Assembly: GCF_002834295.1 (NCBI RefSeq)
Contig: NZ_PISP01000001.1
Span: 1,364,001 to 1,428,000 of the forward strand
Direction: 5' to 3'
Length of the DNA: 64,000 bases
From: Rhodohalobacter barkolensis
GTDB lineage: Bacteria > Bacteroidota > Rhodothermia > Balneolales > Balneolaceae
Shown: positions 37,872-46,637 of the stretch, piece by piece
How the letters are laid out: every line of letters starts with the position of its first letter
Position numbering within the stretch: the first letter of the stretch is position 1
Notes under the pieces: model-generated
Seen by the model: only the letters and a program-made list of their open reading frames with translations
Databases searched by the model: none
What the model was told of the DNA's origin: nothing
Program-made: the position numbers and the translations under genes

Positions 37872-38426
37872 ATGTCAACTAAATTGATCAAGTTTCTGAA
37901 AATGGCCGCCATCATTTTGGGGCTTTTTGTTGCTTTCATCCTGGTTGCAGCGTTTGCTATGGATACAGAATATTCCGTTGAACGATCCATCATTGTAGAC
38001 AGACCCACGCCTGTGGTTTTTGAACACATCCGATACCTGAGAAATCAGGATGATTTTAGCGTTTGGGGCACGATGGATCCCAATATGCAGCAAGAGTACC
38101 GGGGAACTGATGGAACAGTTGGGGCCGTTTCGGTCTGGGACGGAAATGAAGATGTGGGTAAAGGTGAACAAGAAATTGTCCGGATCGAGGATAATAAGCG
38201 AATCGATTTTGAACTTCGATTTATTGAACCTTTTGAGGGAGTCGCTGATGCTTACTTTATTACAGATTCAATGTCGGAAAATGAAACCAGGGTAACGTGG
38301 GGATTTGAAAGTAACATGCCTCGCCCAATGAATCTGATGCTGCTTTTCATAAACATGGAAGAGCTGATCGGTTCAGACCTGGACAGCGGACTCACCAAAT
38401 TGAAAGATACTCTCGAATCTGACTAA
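37872..38426 (+). CDS. SRPBCC family protein (polyketide cyclase-like) with N-terminal membrane anchor
   Basis: 184 residues. A basic start and one hydrophobic segment at about 10-29 would anchor the protein to the inner membrane. The rest (from VERSIIVDRPTPVVFEHIRYL) is a START/Bet v 1-type helix-grip domain with IDFELRFIEPFEGVADAYF, used in this superfamily to bind hydrophobic ligands. No catalytic residue can be assigned. It converges on the MFS transporter with a 12-base gap. Confidence 0.82.
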   Translation: MSTKLIKFLKMAAIILGLFVAFILVAAFAMDTEYSVERSIIVDRPTPVVFEHIRYLRNQDDFSVWGTMDPNMQQEYRGTDGTVGAVSVWDGNEDVGKGEQEIVRIEDNKRIDFELRFIEPFEGVADAYFITDSMSENETRVTWGFESNMPRPMNLMLLFINMEELIGSDLDSGLTKLKDTLESD

Positions 38427-38438
38427 AAAATACCAATC

Positions 38439-39635
38439 TTATTCACCGGATTCTCTATACCTATAGATAGCAATTAACCCCAGAACCGGACCGGGCAGAA
38501 GGGCTAAAAACACAATCGGAGAGTGAAACTGAACCCACAAAATGTTCAGAAGCTGTATACTGATAATCGTTGTTGCAAAGCCAATACTGTTTACAATCGT
38601 GAGTCCGGTAGCTACATAATCTTTATCTGCCGAGCGGGCTACCAGGGTTGAAAACTGAGGAGAATCAGAAACCACAAAAATTCCCCAGATCAATAGCAAA
38701 GTAATAAAAAGCGGTTCATTCAGATGAAACAGAAAAGGGATCATCAAGCAAAAGAGCCCGGAAACGTAGAGTGAAACCTTCGTCACAAACTGACTGCTTT
38801 TCCGAATGGCGATGAGTCCGCCAATGCTGCAACCCAACGCTCCAATCCCAATGATCAAGAAGGAGAGCAGTGACACGGACAGGCTCAATTCGCCGTAGTC
38901 TAACTGATAGAGTGTTAAAATGACCGGAACAAACGCCCAGAACGTGTAGAGTTCCCACATGTGCCCAAAGTAGCCAAATGCCGAGGCCCTGAAATTTCGG
39001 TCTTTAAAAAGCAGTGCTATCGTATTTGGTTTGAACACTCCCCGCTTACTGCTAAAAGGTCCGTCGGGAACAGTAATATAAAGCAGGACACCGCCTAACG
39101 TTGCAATGGCCGAAGTGGAAATCAGGATAAATTTCCAGGGTAGATCACCCGAGAGTTCACGAATCAAGTGCGGCAGTGCCGTGCCCAGTACAAGAGCTCC
39201 CACCAGGTATCCAAGCGCACGTCCAAGACCCTCACGGTGCCAGTCAGATGCTATTTTCATTCCTACGGGATAGATACCGGCAAGAAAAAATCCTGTAAAG
39301 AGTCGAGTAAGTAACAGAAAAATATAGCCAGTACTGAAAATCGCCATTGCATTTGCAGCAGAACCCGCTACGGCGCAGATCAGAAAAACCAGCGACGGTG
39401 AATAACGATCGGCCAGGCTCAAGTAGGCAAAAACTAGTGTGCCTCCAATAAATCCAAACTGAACAGCCGACGTGACATTTCCAACGGCTGCATCGGTAAG
39501 CTGAAGAAGATCAACCAGGTCGGGGATCACCGCATTTCCGGCAAACCAGAGAGACGTTCCTGCAAACTGTGCAAATACAATCACAGGAAGAATTCTTGCC
39601 GGAATCTTTTTAGAAGTCTGTACTTTCTCACTCAT
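38439..39635 (-). CDS. MFS transporter
   Basis: 398 residues with twelve predicted membrane helices in two halves and a central loop rich in charged residues near 190-215. The loop after helix 2 (YLSLADRYSP) and the equivalent in the second half resemble the MFS A-motif in degenerate form. Substrate not identifiable; drug-, nitrate- or sugar-type transporters are all possible. It is encoded convergently with the SRPBCC gene. Confidence 0.88.
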   Translation of the reverse strand: MSEKVQTSKKIPARILPVIVFAQFAGTSLWFAGNAVIPDLVDLLQLTDAAVGNVTSAVQFGFIGGTLVFAYLSLADRYSPSLVFLICAVAGSAANAMAIFSTGYIFLLLTRLFTGFFLAGIYPVGMKIASDWHREGLGRALGYLVGALVLGTALPHLIRELSGDLPWKFILISTSAIATLGGVLLYITVPDGPFSSKRGVFKPNTIALLFKDRNFRASAFGYFGHMWELYTFWAFVPVILTLYQLDYGELSLSVSLLSFLIIGIGALGCSIGGLIAIRKSSQFVTKVSLYVSGLFCLMIPFLFHLNEPLFITLLLIWGIFVVSDSPQFSTLVARSADKDYVATGLTIVNSIGFATTIISIQLLNILWVQFHSPIVFLALLPGPVLGLIAIYRYRESGE

Positions 39636-39769
39636 GGGTTACGACGATCATAAATTCTCCGCAGAATATATGAATCTCACGATCGGTTTCCATTTTATTC
39701 CGGGATCTGTTATTGTTATCAAGAATTGTCAACTACATAAATATCAATACTCAATAGAATCAATTCGAG

Positions 39770-40111
39770 ATGAGAACGTACGTTCAGTTTTTAATTTCAG
39801 CTATCTTTCTCATTATGACGGGCTGCAGCACCGACAGCGACAACGAGTATGAATTATTCATTTCGGATCAACCCGGTACGCTTATCTGGGGTGGTTCTCC
39901 TGCAGTGGATGGAACCGGATTGCTGCTCGAAACAGCAGACACTACGTATGGTGCTCCCGGTTCCTATGAAGATTATGAGTCTTACTTCCCTGAAAATGAA
40001 AATTCTATTGAAGTCATCGCTGATTTTTTGATCACCGGAGAAATAACTACGCGGGGATGGGGAGTTCAATTCCCGGAAATACGCTTAATAGATATAGAAG
40101 TGCCTGAGTAA
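39770..40111 (+). CDS. Small lipoprotein of unknown function
   Basis: 113 residues. The N-terminus FLISAIFLIMTGC is a lipoprotein signal with lipobox MTGC, so Cys19 should be lipidated and the protein placed in an outer or inner membrane. The mature part is acidic and resembles no family I know. The gene ends 18 bases before the DUF2207 gene, suggesting cotranscription. Confidence 0.72.
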   Translation: MRTYVQFLISAIFLIMTGCSTDSDNEYELFISDQPGTLIWGGSPAVDGTGLLLETADTTYGAPGSYEDYESYFPENENSIEVIADFLITGEITTRGWGVQFPEIRLIDIEVPE

Positions 40112-40129
40112 AAATTTGAACAATTAACC

Positions 40130-41896
40130 ATGTCTATTTCCATGAAACGAATTCTATTAACACTCTTCTTCTTTCTGCTAGCAATAAGCCCAGTTTTCGC
40201 ACAAGACTACTCCATGCCGGAAGTAAATATTCGCGCAACTATACAGGAGGATGGGACCGTTCAGATCGAAGAGAGCAGAACCTACAACTACAACGGATCC
40301 TTCAGCTGGGCGGATTACCGACTACCTAAACAGGGATTTACAGAAGTTCGAAACATTCGGGTTTCTGAAGCTGACACCGACTACATCAACGAGAACAGTG
40401 AGGAACCGGGTACATTTTCCGTTTCAGAATCGGATGAGATTATTGAAATTAAATGGCACTACAGTGCTGAGAATGAAGAGCGTACCTTCACTCTCTCCTA
40501 TGAGTTGGCAAATGCGGTCTCCATCGGGCCTGAATACAGTGAGTTTTTCTGGACATTTGTTGGGGAGGGACGAAGTAAAGTGATAGGCAGTTCTGAAATT
40601 ACTGTTCAATTACCAAATCAGATTAATACGGATTCATTGTATAGCTGGAACTACAGTTCTGCACCTGATTCTGAAGTAATCAAATCTGAATCCGCGTTTA
40701 CACTCACATCCGGCAGAGTAAATCGAAATCAAAATCTTGCGATTCGGGCACTCTTTCCTACATCTGTTTTTCAAGAGAATTTGACTGAGATTAGCGATCC
40801 CAATCTGGACCTGAATGAAATTATTCAGGAAGAAGCCGAGTATGATGCCATGCTTCAAGAACAGGCCAAACGGGATGAGTTCTTCGCAGAAATTTCAATG
40901 CCTATTTCAATTCTTTTGTCCGTTCTAAGTCTTGGCATTTTCTACTTCCTCTATCAAAAATATGGGAAACGCCACAGTACAAATACCATCTCAAACCGGG
41001 AGACTGTGGTCATTCCGGACAAAACTCCGCCGGCAGTCATTGGCCGACTCATGTCGTCACGTCATTCTACCAGCCAGCATCTTGTTGCTACCCTTTTTGA
41101 TCTGGCTCGTCGTGGCTGGTTCAATATTGAAGAAAAGGAGAAAGAGTCCTCCTTTTGGTCGTCAGGTAAGAGTGAATTTGTGATCTCCTTATCCAATGAG
41201 CAGCCCGACGAACACCTCCCAAAATGGGAAAAGATGATTGTAGACTTCACAACTGAACAGGTCAGAAGTGGAAAGAATACCTTTGATAAGCTTTTTCAAA
41301 GCAGTGGGTCAAATGTCGCAAAATGGTTTAGTCTCTGGAAGAAAGAGGTTAAGAACGTATTTGATGAGAAAGAGTGGATTGATCAAAAAAGCTACACCGG
41401 TGTCTGGGCAAATGTCGCTGCTCAGTTTGTCATCGATGCGGCAGCAATCGTTCTATTTATAATGGGTGGTCCGGCTGCATTCATTGCACTTTTCACATCC
41501 TTTATTTTCATGTTTGCCTCTGCAGCAATTATCCGTCGAACCAAAAATGGTGAAGAGACTTTTCAGCGCTGGAAAGCATATCGCGATGGTTTAAAAAATG
41601 CAGATGAACGAACGTTACGAATGGAGATACTGGATCTGCATTTTATCTATGCCACCGCTCTTCATCTTTCGAAAAAAGAGCTTAACACTCTGATTGAGTC
41701 GTCTTACGATTCAAATAACAGTAGGCACTTTCCCTGGATTGTTTTAATGTCGGGATCTTCACACACGCCGGCAACAGTGGCTTCATCTATATCTACTCTT
41801 GCTGCAACAAGCAGTGCCTCATTTACAGGAACAACGGGCGGAAGCGGGGCATCTACTGGATCTGCCGGAGGTGGAGCAACGGGAGGTGCAGGATAA
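40130..41896 (+). CDS. DUF2207 domain membrane protein
   Basis: 588-residue protein with signal peptide (residues 1-25, cleavage after VFAQ), a periplasmic beta-rich domain (about 26-240) typical of the DUF2207 N-terminal part, a membrane helix near 263-283, a cytoplasmic domain with winged-helix-like character, two further helices near 440-485, and a Gly/Ser-rich end (GGSGASTGSAGGG). Function of the family is unknown. A second ATG at 40142 gives an equally good signal peptide. Preceded by a small lipoprotein gene. Confidence 0.85.
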   Translation: MSISMKRILLTLFFFLLAISPVFAQDYSMPEVNIRATIQEDGTVQIEESRTYNYNGSFSWADYRLPKQGFTEVRNIRVSEADTDYINENSEEPGTFSVSESDEIIEIKWHYSAENEERTFTLSYELANAVSIGPEYSEFFWTFVGEGRSKVIGSSEITVQLPNQINTDSLYSWNYSSAPDSEVIKSESAFTLTSGRVNRNQNLAIRALFPTSVFQENLTEISDPNLDLNEIIQEEAEYDAMLQEQAKRDEFFAEISMPISILLSVLSLGIFYFLYQKYGKRHSTNTISNRETVVIPDKTPPAVIGRLMSSRHSTSQHLVATLFDLARRGWFNIEEKEKESSFWSSGKSEFVISLSNEQPDEHLPKWEKMIVDFTTEQVRSGKNTFDKLFQSSGSNVAKWFSLWKKEVKNVFDEKEWIDQKSYTGVWANVAAQFVIDAAAIVLFIMGGPAAFIALFTSFIFMFASAAIIRRTKNGEETFQRWKAYRDGLKNADERTLRMEILDLHFIYATALHLSKKELNTLIESSYDSNNSRHFPWIVLMSGSSHTPATVASSISTLAATSSASFTGTTGGSGASTGSAGGGATGGAG

Positions 41897-41923
41897 CGCT
41901 CAGGCTGGAAGCAGGTTAAATTA

Positions 41924-41987
41924 TTTAGCCACGGAAGCGCGGAATCGTTGTCAATGTTAAATTAAATTCCGTGATTCCGTGGCTAAA
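41924..41987. repeat. Inverted repeat of the CCACGGAATC family
   Basis: TTTAGCCACGGAA at 41924-41936 pairs with TTCCGTGGCTAAA at the right end. The inner halves GGAAT and ATTCC also match. Similar sequence occurs at 58447-58506 after fhs and near 56203-56268. It lies just after the DUF2207 stop codon and could stabilise or end the transcript. Confidence 0.7.
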
Positions 41988-42047
41988 CTGTCTGTTTCAA
42001 AATGGAATACTTTTTTTGATTAAAGCATAAATGATTCGGGTGAGTAT

Positions 42048-42291
42048 CTCCCCTCCTTTTTCAAGGAGGGGATTAAGGGGTGGTTCAAAACTCAATGATT
42101 AATTATATAATTATCATTCTAAAAAATCGAAGAAATCAACTTAACTCAACTTCTTCAATTACAGACTCCAAACATAAAATTTTATAAAAAGTGAACTAGT
42201 TTAACCCGGATACTCACAATTACTTTTGAATAAGAACAGCATAAAACACAACCTCCCCTAACCCCTCCTTCATTAAGGAGGGGAATCTTTT
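42048..42291. repeat. Convergent pair of CCCCTCC repeat units, 244 bp
   Basis: The left unit (42048-42085) reads CTCCCCTCCTTTTTCAAGG then GGGGATTAAGGGGTGG. The right unit (42250-42291) is the same unit in inverse (CCTCCCCTAACCCCTCC then AAGGAGGGG). About 165 bases of AT-rich sequence lie between them. The layout matches 46638-46872 and resembles a small MITE-like element. Confidence 0.75.
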
Positions 42292-42320
42292 GGAAACAAT
42301 TTAGACTAGAAATTCCAAAT

Positions 42321-42680
42321 CTATTCATCCGGCAGTGTGATAAAAACGGACTTTCTTCGGATAGGAGTGAGATTTCGGGTTTTATGGCCCTTGCCTGTGA
42401 TATCTTCCACTAACAGTATTTCACCGGCTCCAAAGTTTCGTTTATCCCCTAGGGATGTTTCAATCTCGATTTCTCCATCCAACAAAATGATATACTGGCG
42501 CTGAGGGGCATTGTGAAAATTGTAATCATAGGAAGGATCCACTTCCCGGAATATGACCTCTTTAGCTGATACTGCATCGGATAGAGCTCCGATATCGCCG
42601 GCGTCTTTGAGTGGAATTTTCGATTCCTCAAACCGGCTATGGCCATTTTCGTCACTATAGAGCCTTGTGATTTTAAACAT
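42321..42680 (-). CDS. Cupin-like small protein
   Basis: 119-residue single-domain protein with beta-rich cupin character. The segment YNFHNAPQRQYIILLDGEIEIETSLGD is followed by NFGAGEILLVEDITGKGHKTRN, corresponding to cupin motifs 1 and 2 in relaxed form with two histidines and a Glu. Metal binding is possible. Function unknown; proteins of this type are sometimes annotated as cupin or ectoine synthase-like without evidence. Confidence 0.7.
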   Translation of the reverse strand: MFKITRLYSDENGHSRFEESKIPLKDAGDIGALSDAVSAKEVIFREVDPSYDYNFHNAPQRQYIILLDGEIEIETSLGDKRNFGAGEILLVEDITGKGHKTRNLTPIRRKSVFITLPDE

Positions 42681-42741
42681 CTTAATTGCTGTATTACAGT
42701 CTTAGTTGATAGATTATATTTACAGATAAAATATCATTCTT

Positions 42742-42786
42742 TTTCTCGCAGAGTTTCGCAGAATTTTCCGCAGAGAGTCGCGGATA
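42742..42786. repeat. TTCTCGCAGA-type dispersed repeat
   Basis: Spaced copies of CGCAGA within TTCTCGCAGAGTTTCGCAGA and its continuation. Related copies are at 46722-46760 and 48617-48686, all between minus-strand genes. This family is widely seen in Bacteroidota intergenic DNA. Confidence 0.65.
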
Positions 42787-42839
42787 TTGAGCAACAATTT
42801 GTGTAATAAACCTTTTATAGTAAGTTCGATTATTCTACT

Positions 42840-43889
42840 CTATTCCTGATTCGCCGTCTCTCTCTTTGCAATTTCCTCGCGAACTTTAGGAGCTACTTCT
42901 GTTGCAAAAAGCTCGATCGATCGCAGCAGCTTTTCATGAGGAACACTTCCCACACTCATCTGAAGCAAAAATCGGTCATGACCAAATATCTTATGCTGAT
43001 AGAGGATTTTATCGATGATCTGTTGTGGATTTCCCACGGCATTCGCACCTCGCAGTGTACATGAAGCTTCAAATTGTTGACGACTCATCGGTGGCCATCC
43101 CCGTTCCCGGCCGATACGGTCCATCGTCAGTTTAAAAGCAGGAAATGCAATGTCGTACGCTTCCTCTGTTGTATCGGCGATGAAACCGTGTGAATTGATA
43201 CTAACCGGTAGTCTGCCGTGACCATGTTCTTTGGCTGCCTGCTCGTGGATCTGCGCCATCTGCTTAAACTGTTCCGGATATCCGCCAATAATCGCGATGG
43301 CCATCGGTATTCCAAGCTGACCCGCCCTGTATGCTGATTTGGGTGTTCCACCGACGGCTCTCCAAACCGGGATCTGATCCTGAACCGGCTGCGGATAAAT
43401 TCCGCGATCATCAATGGAGGATCTGTATTTTCCACTCCAAGTGATTTTTTCGCTTTCACGAAGCTTCAGCAGCAATTCCAGTTTCTCTTCAAAAAGTGGC
43501 TCATAGTTGTTCAGTTCATATCCAAACAGTGGAAACGATTCGATAAACGAACCGCGACCAACCATGATCTCTGCCCTCCCCTTCGAAATCAGATCGATAG
43601 TAGAGTACTGCTGATAAACCCGTACAGGATCTTCGGATCCCAGAACCGTCACTGAACTGGAAAGACGAATATTATTTGTCCGGGCTGCAATGGCTGAAAG
43701 AATAACTGACGGAGCAGATGAGACGTACTCCTCGCGGTGATGTTCACCTACTGCAAATACATCCAGGCCCAGTTCATCGGCCAGTTCCGCTTCCTCAAGC
43801 AGATTTTGCATCCTCTGCTCATTGCTCAATTTCCCCTCCATCTGTGGATGAGGAGTGTTTTCTACAAAGGTATAAATACCAAATTCCAT
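42840..43889 (-). CDS. Luciferase-like (LLM class) flavin-dependent oxidoreductase
   Basis: 349 residues, TIM-barrel flavin-dependent monooxygenase family. The start MEFGIYTF and the conserved LGLDVFAVGEHHREEYVSSAPSV, RIRLSSSVTVLG-type strand, and GRAEIMVGRGSF are family hallmarks. Later GGTPKSAYRAGQLGIPMAIAIIGG and the C-terminal QMSVGSVPHEKLLRSIELFATEV fit LLM-class enzymes of the AlkA/YhbW type. Substrate unknown. Confidence 0.9.
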   Translation of the reverse strand: MEFGIYTFVENTPHPQMEGKLSNEQRMQNLLEEAELADELGLDVFAVGEHHREEYVSSAPSVILSAIAARTNNIRLSSSVTVLGSEDPVRVYQQYSTIDLISKGRAEIMVGRGSFIESFPLFGYELNNYEPLFEEKLELLLKLRESEKITWSGKYRSSIDDRGIYPQPVQDQIPVWRAVGGTPKSAYRAGQLGIPMAIAIIGGYPEQFKQMAQIHEQAAKEHGHGRLPVSINSHGFIADTTEEAYDIAFPAFKLTMDRIGRERGWPPMSRQQFEASCTLRGANAVGNPQQIIDKILYQHKIFGHDRFLLQMSVGSVPHEKLLRSIELFATEVAPKVREEIAKRETANQE

Positions 43890-44283
43890 AATCGTATTTG
43901 TCTTATTGATTTTTGTTTAATATTAAACAATTATTAAATGAGTTTCCATTCCATTGCAGTAACCAAACCTCCAAGGTTTTCGAAACCTTGGAGGTTTAAA
44001 ATGGAGAATTAGGATTATCCTTAGCACTTAGACTCACCGCTGTTTTTCGAACCCTTCCCTGTCCCCTCCCTAAGTCGAAAAAACACTCCTCATGGAGGGG
44101 AACTCCTGAACTAGTTTGGAAATCAATTTCTATGTTCAGGCTCAAAATTCGTTTTGAGGTCACCCCCTCTTTTTGATCGGAGAGAAAAGAGAGGGGGTTG
44201 GGGGGTGAGTCCGAAGCTTGAGAATTTTAAAGAATTTCTCTAAATATTAGAGAGTTACATAAATCAAAAGAGAGAACAGAAAA
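43890..44283. other. Repeat-rich region between the LLM gene and the DUF559 gene
   Basis: No gene visible. Contains a perfect 15-bp hairpin (43965-43997) and the left part of the element enclosing the DUF559 gene (from about 44056). The promoters of the two divergent genes must also lie here. Confidence 0.55.
43965..43997. repeat. Perfect 15-bp palindrome with 3-base loop
   Basis: AAACCTCCAAGGTTT at 43965-43979 is followed by TCG and its exact complement to 43997. No T-run follows on either strand. The architecture equals the terminator at 52347-52379 (15-bp stem, 3-base loop, similar ends), suggesting a shared repeat family. Confidence 0.75.
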
Positions 44284-44846
44284 ATGATTTCAAGAAAAAG
44301 AGTCATTGAACTGGCAAGAGAGCTCCGCAAAAATGCCACTCCTCCAGAAAAGTTACTTTGGGCAGAAATGAGAAATCGGCAAGTCTGCGGGAAAAAGTTT
44401 TTAAGGCAACATCCATTGATCTACGAGGAAGACCGAGGTCGACTTCATTTTTTCATCGCTGACTTTTATTGCGCTGAATATAAATTGGTTATTGAATTAG
44501 ACGGCAAAATCCACGATAAGCAGAAATATTACGACCGTGAAAGAGATTTGATCATTGAAAGATTGGGCCTGAAGGTTTTACGATTCAAAAATGAAGAAAC
44601 CAAAGAGATGGATAAGTTAATAAAGAAAATTATATCTCAATTCTGAATTCACGGCTTTTCGGACTCACCCCTGTCCCCTCTCTACGCGTAGAGAGGGGAA
44701 CTCTTGAATAAATTCAGAGCCAAAATTCTTTGATAGGGATCAAAATTGAGTTTTCAAGTCACCCCCTCTTTGCGATCCGCCTTAGGCGGAGAAAAGAGAA
44801 GGGCCGGGCCTGTCTTCCGTAGTCTTGTACAGAGGAAGAGGGTGAG
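44056..44846. mobile_element. Repeat-bounded element enclosing a DUF559 endonuclease gene
   Basis: The segments 44056-44210 and 44668-44846 are related and run in the same direction. Both contain CCTGTCCCCTC, then GAGGGGAACTC, then CAAAATT, then TCACCCCCTCTTT, then GATC and an AAAAGAGA stretch, ending in GGTGAG. Between them lies only the DUF559 gene. Each flank has its own internal inverted repeats. Element status is inference from this structure. Confidence 0.5.
44284..44646 (+). CDS. DUF559 domain protein, VSR-like endonuclease
   Basis: 120 residues covering a whole DUF559 domain, a family related to very-short-patch-repair endonucleases with a PD-(D/E)XK fold. N-terminal helix ATPPEKLLWAEMRNRQ is typical. 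Candidate active-site residues are Asp60 in FIADFY, Glu71 and Asp73 in VIELDGKIH, with His77 close by; the DRERD helix and KVLRFKNEE strand complete the fold. No methyltransferase gene is near. It lies alone within the repeat-bounded element at 44056-44846. Confidence 0.88.
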   Translation: MISRKRVIELARELRKNATPPEKLLWAEMRNRQVCGKKFLRQHPLIYEEDRGRLHFFIADFYCAEYKLVIELDGKIHDKQKYYDRERDLIIERLGLKVLRFKNEETKEMDKLIKKIISQF

Positions 44847-44851
44847 TTTAA

Positions 44852-46588
44852 CTACCCCGTAATCTTCCGCTTCACTGCCCTTCCAATAAACCGCAACTTC
44901 TCACGCAGCGGAAAACGTCCCAGGTTGGTTTTAACAATTCCTTTTGTAAACCGGGTTCTCTTGGAATAGTCAATGTTCACATCCACAATCACCGGAATTC
45001 CTTTTTCCGCATCTTTCAAAGCTTTATCGATCACCGATTGGATATCGGCATCACTCTCCATTTTTTGATATCCGGCACCGGTAGCTTGAGCAACCCCTTC
45101 AATATCGAGCTGCCCCAACTGCGTGCATACTTTGCGATTGTACGGTATCTCCTGCCCCTGAGAAATCTGTGACAGTTCCCCGTCATTGAATACAAAAATG
45201 ACCACACCCTGCTTCAAAGATGTAGCAGTCAGAATTTCCAGTCCGGTCATCAGAAATGCACCGTCGCCCACAATTCCTACAACCTGCTTTTCCGGATTAC
45301 CCAGCTTGGCTCCGATGGTGGCCGGCACACAGTACCCCATGCAGTTGAAATCTGTCGGACAGATAAAGTGCCTTGGCTTGCGAACTTCAAAAAGCTCTGC
45401 CGTTAAAAAGGTGTGATTTCCATCATCGGCCACTAAAATCGCATCGTCCTGTAACTGACTGCGTAATTCCCTGAAAAAGAGTGCTGGATTCACTCTATCT
45501 CCCTTCAGATCATCTTTCCACTCCTTGAAATAGTTGACCTTCTCTTTTTTGATAATACTTTTGACCTGATCTTCCCGATCATCACTCCCTTTTCCATCAT
45601 CCAGCTTCAGTAAAAGCTGATTTACCACATTCGATGCATCCCCATGAATCGTTACTTTTGCCGGGTAGTTTTTGTTGAATACATCCGGGTTGATGTCGAC
45701 ATGGATCAGATTTTCAGGTACCTCCATCCCAAAACTGCCGGTCGGAATTTCACCGAAACGTACGCCAATGGCCAGCAGGCAGTCACACCCTTCAAACGCT
45801 TTCTCGGATGCAGGCACCGCATACTCCCCGATTCCCATTCCCGTGTGCAACGGATGATTTCCCGGAAAACTACTCAACCCCTGAAGCGTAGTAGCAACCG
45901 GAGCATTCAGCTTTTCGGCCAGTTTGATTAGCAAATCCCCACAATCCACTGCTCCCCATCCAACAAATAGTCCGGGCTTCTTCGATTTCTCAAGAAGCTT
46001 AACCGCTTCATCTATGGAGTCATTGTTGGGCTTCGGAGTTTGCAGGGTTGATGAGTACTCCGGAAGCTCGTCAATCTCTCCGGCAAAAAGCTGCAGATTG
46101 ACCGGAATTTCCACAAATACCGGTCCCGGTTCCCCGGAGATGGCTGTTTCATAGGCGCGATAGATCGTCGGTACAATCTCCCGGTGACTCTCAACCTTCC
46201 AGCTCTGTTTGGTAATTCCCGATAGCACTTTGTGCTGATCAATATCATGTAGCTGGTAGGCCCTCCCTGTGTCGGTCCGGATTCCACCCGATATAATCAG
46301 CATCGGAATACCATCAAGAAACGCTTCTCCAATCCCACTCATGGCGTGAGTCATTCCTGCGGCGGGGACAATCATCATACACCCGATGGATCCGGATGTC
46401 CGACTCATCGCGTCGGCCATAAACGCTCCGCCCCCTTCGTGTGTGACCAGAATAGGTTCAATCTGTTTAGATTTATTCAGTTCATCATAAATCTCAGTAT
46501 TGTGAACTCCGGGAATTCCAAAAGTGTGGGTAACCCCTACCTGCTCCAAAGAAAAAACAGTAAGTTGCGCGCCGGTCTTTTTCATCAC
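44852..46588 (-). CDS. Thiamine-diphosphate-dependent enzyme (acetolactate synthase-like)
   Basis: 578-residue enzyme of the acetolactate synthase/benzoylformate decarboxylase superfamily. The N-terminal pyrimidine domain has the catalytic Glu in VTHEGGGAFMADAMSR; the middle domain has FVGWGAVDCGD; the C-terminal domain has GDGAFLMTGLEILTA and VFNDGELSQI for ThDP and metal. The last 25 residues are basic (FPLREKLRFIGRAVKRKITG) and may contact membranes. Substrate unknown; an unlinked acetolactate synthase large-subunit role is less likely because no small subunit follows. Two adjacent ATG codons are possible starts. Confidence 0.88.
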   Translation of the reverse strand: MMKKTGAQLTVFSLEQVGVTHTFGIPGVHNTEIYDELNKSKQIEPILVTHEGGGAFMADAMSRTSGSIGCMMIVPAAGMTHAMSGIGEAFLDGIPMLIISGGIRTDTGRAYQLHDIDQHKVLSGITKQSWKVESHREIVPTIYRAYETAISGEPGPVFVEIPVNLQLFAGEIDELPEYSSTLQTPKPNNDSIDEAVKLLEKSKKPGLFVGWGAVDCGDLLIKLAEKLNAPVATTLQGLSSFPGNHPLHTGMGIGEYAVPASEKAFEGCDCLLAIGVRFGEIPTGSFGMEVPENLIHVDINPDVFNKNYPAKVTIHGDASNVVNQLLLKLDDGKGSDDREDQVKSIIKKEKVNYFKEWKDDLKGDRVNPALFFRELRSQLQDDAILVADDGNHTFLTAELFEVRKPRHFICPTDFNCMGYCVPATIGAKLGNPEKQVVGIVGDGAFLMTGLEILTATSLKQGVVIFVFNDGELSQISQGQEIPYNRKVCTQLGQLDIEGVAQATGAGYQKMESDADIQSVIDKALKDAEKGIPVIVDVNIDYSKRTRFTKGIVKTNLGRFPLREKLRFIGRAVKRKITG

Positions 46589-46637
46589 ATTCCTCGTTTT
46601 GAGTGCATTTAGATATTTAAAAAAATCATTATGAACT

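Larger units (their letters stand above)
41897..42320. other. Repeat-rich intergenic region downstream of the DUF2207 gene
   Basis: No gene visible. It carries one large inverted repeat (41924-41987) and one convergent pair of CCCCTCC units (42048-42291), listed separately. Between these units the sequence is AT-rich without recognisable features. Confidence 0.6.

Noticed and set aside
44056-44210. CRISPR-like array near the DUF559 gene
   Set aside because: Repeats are imperfect, unevenly spaced and internally palindromic, with no regular spacers and no cas genes in the window.
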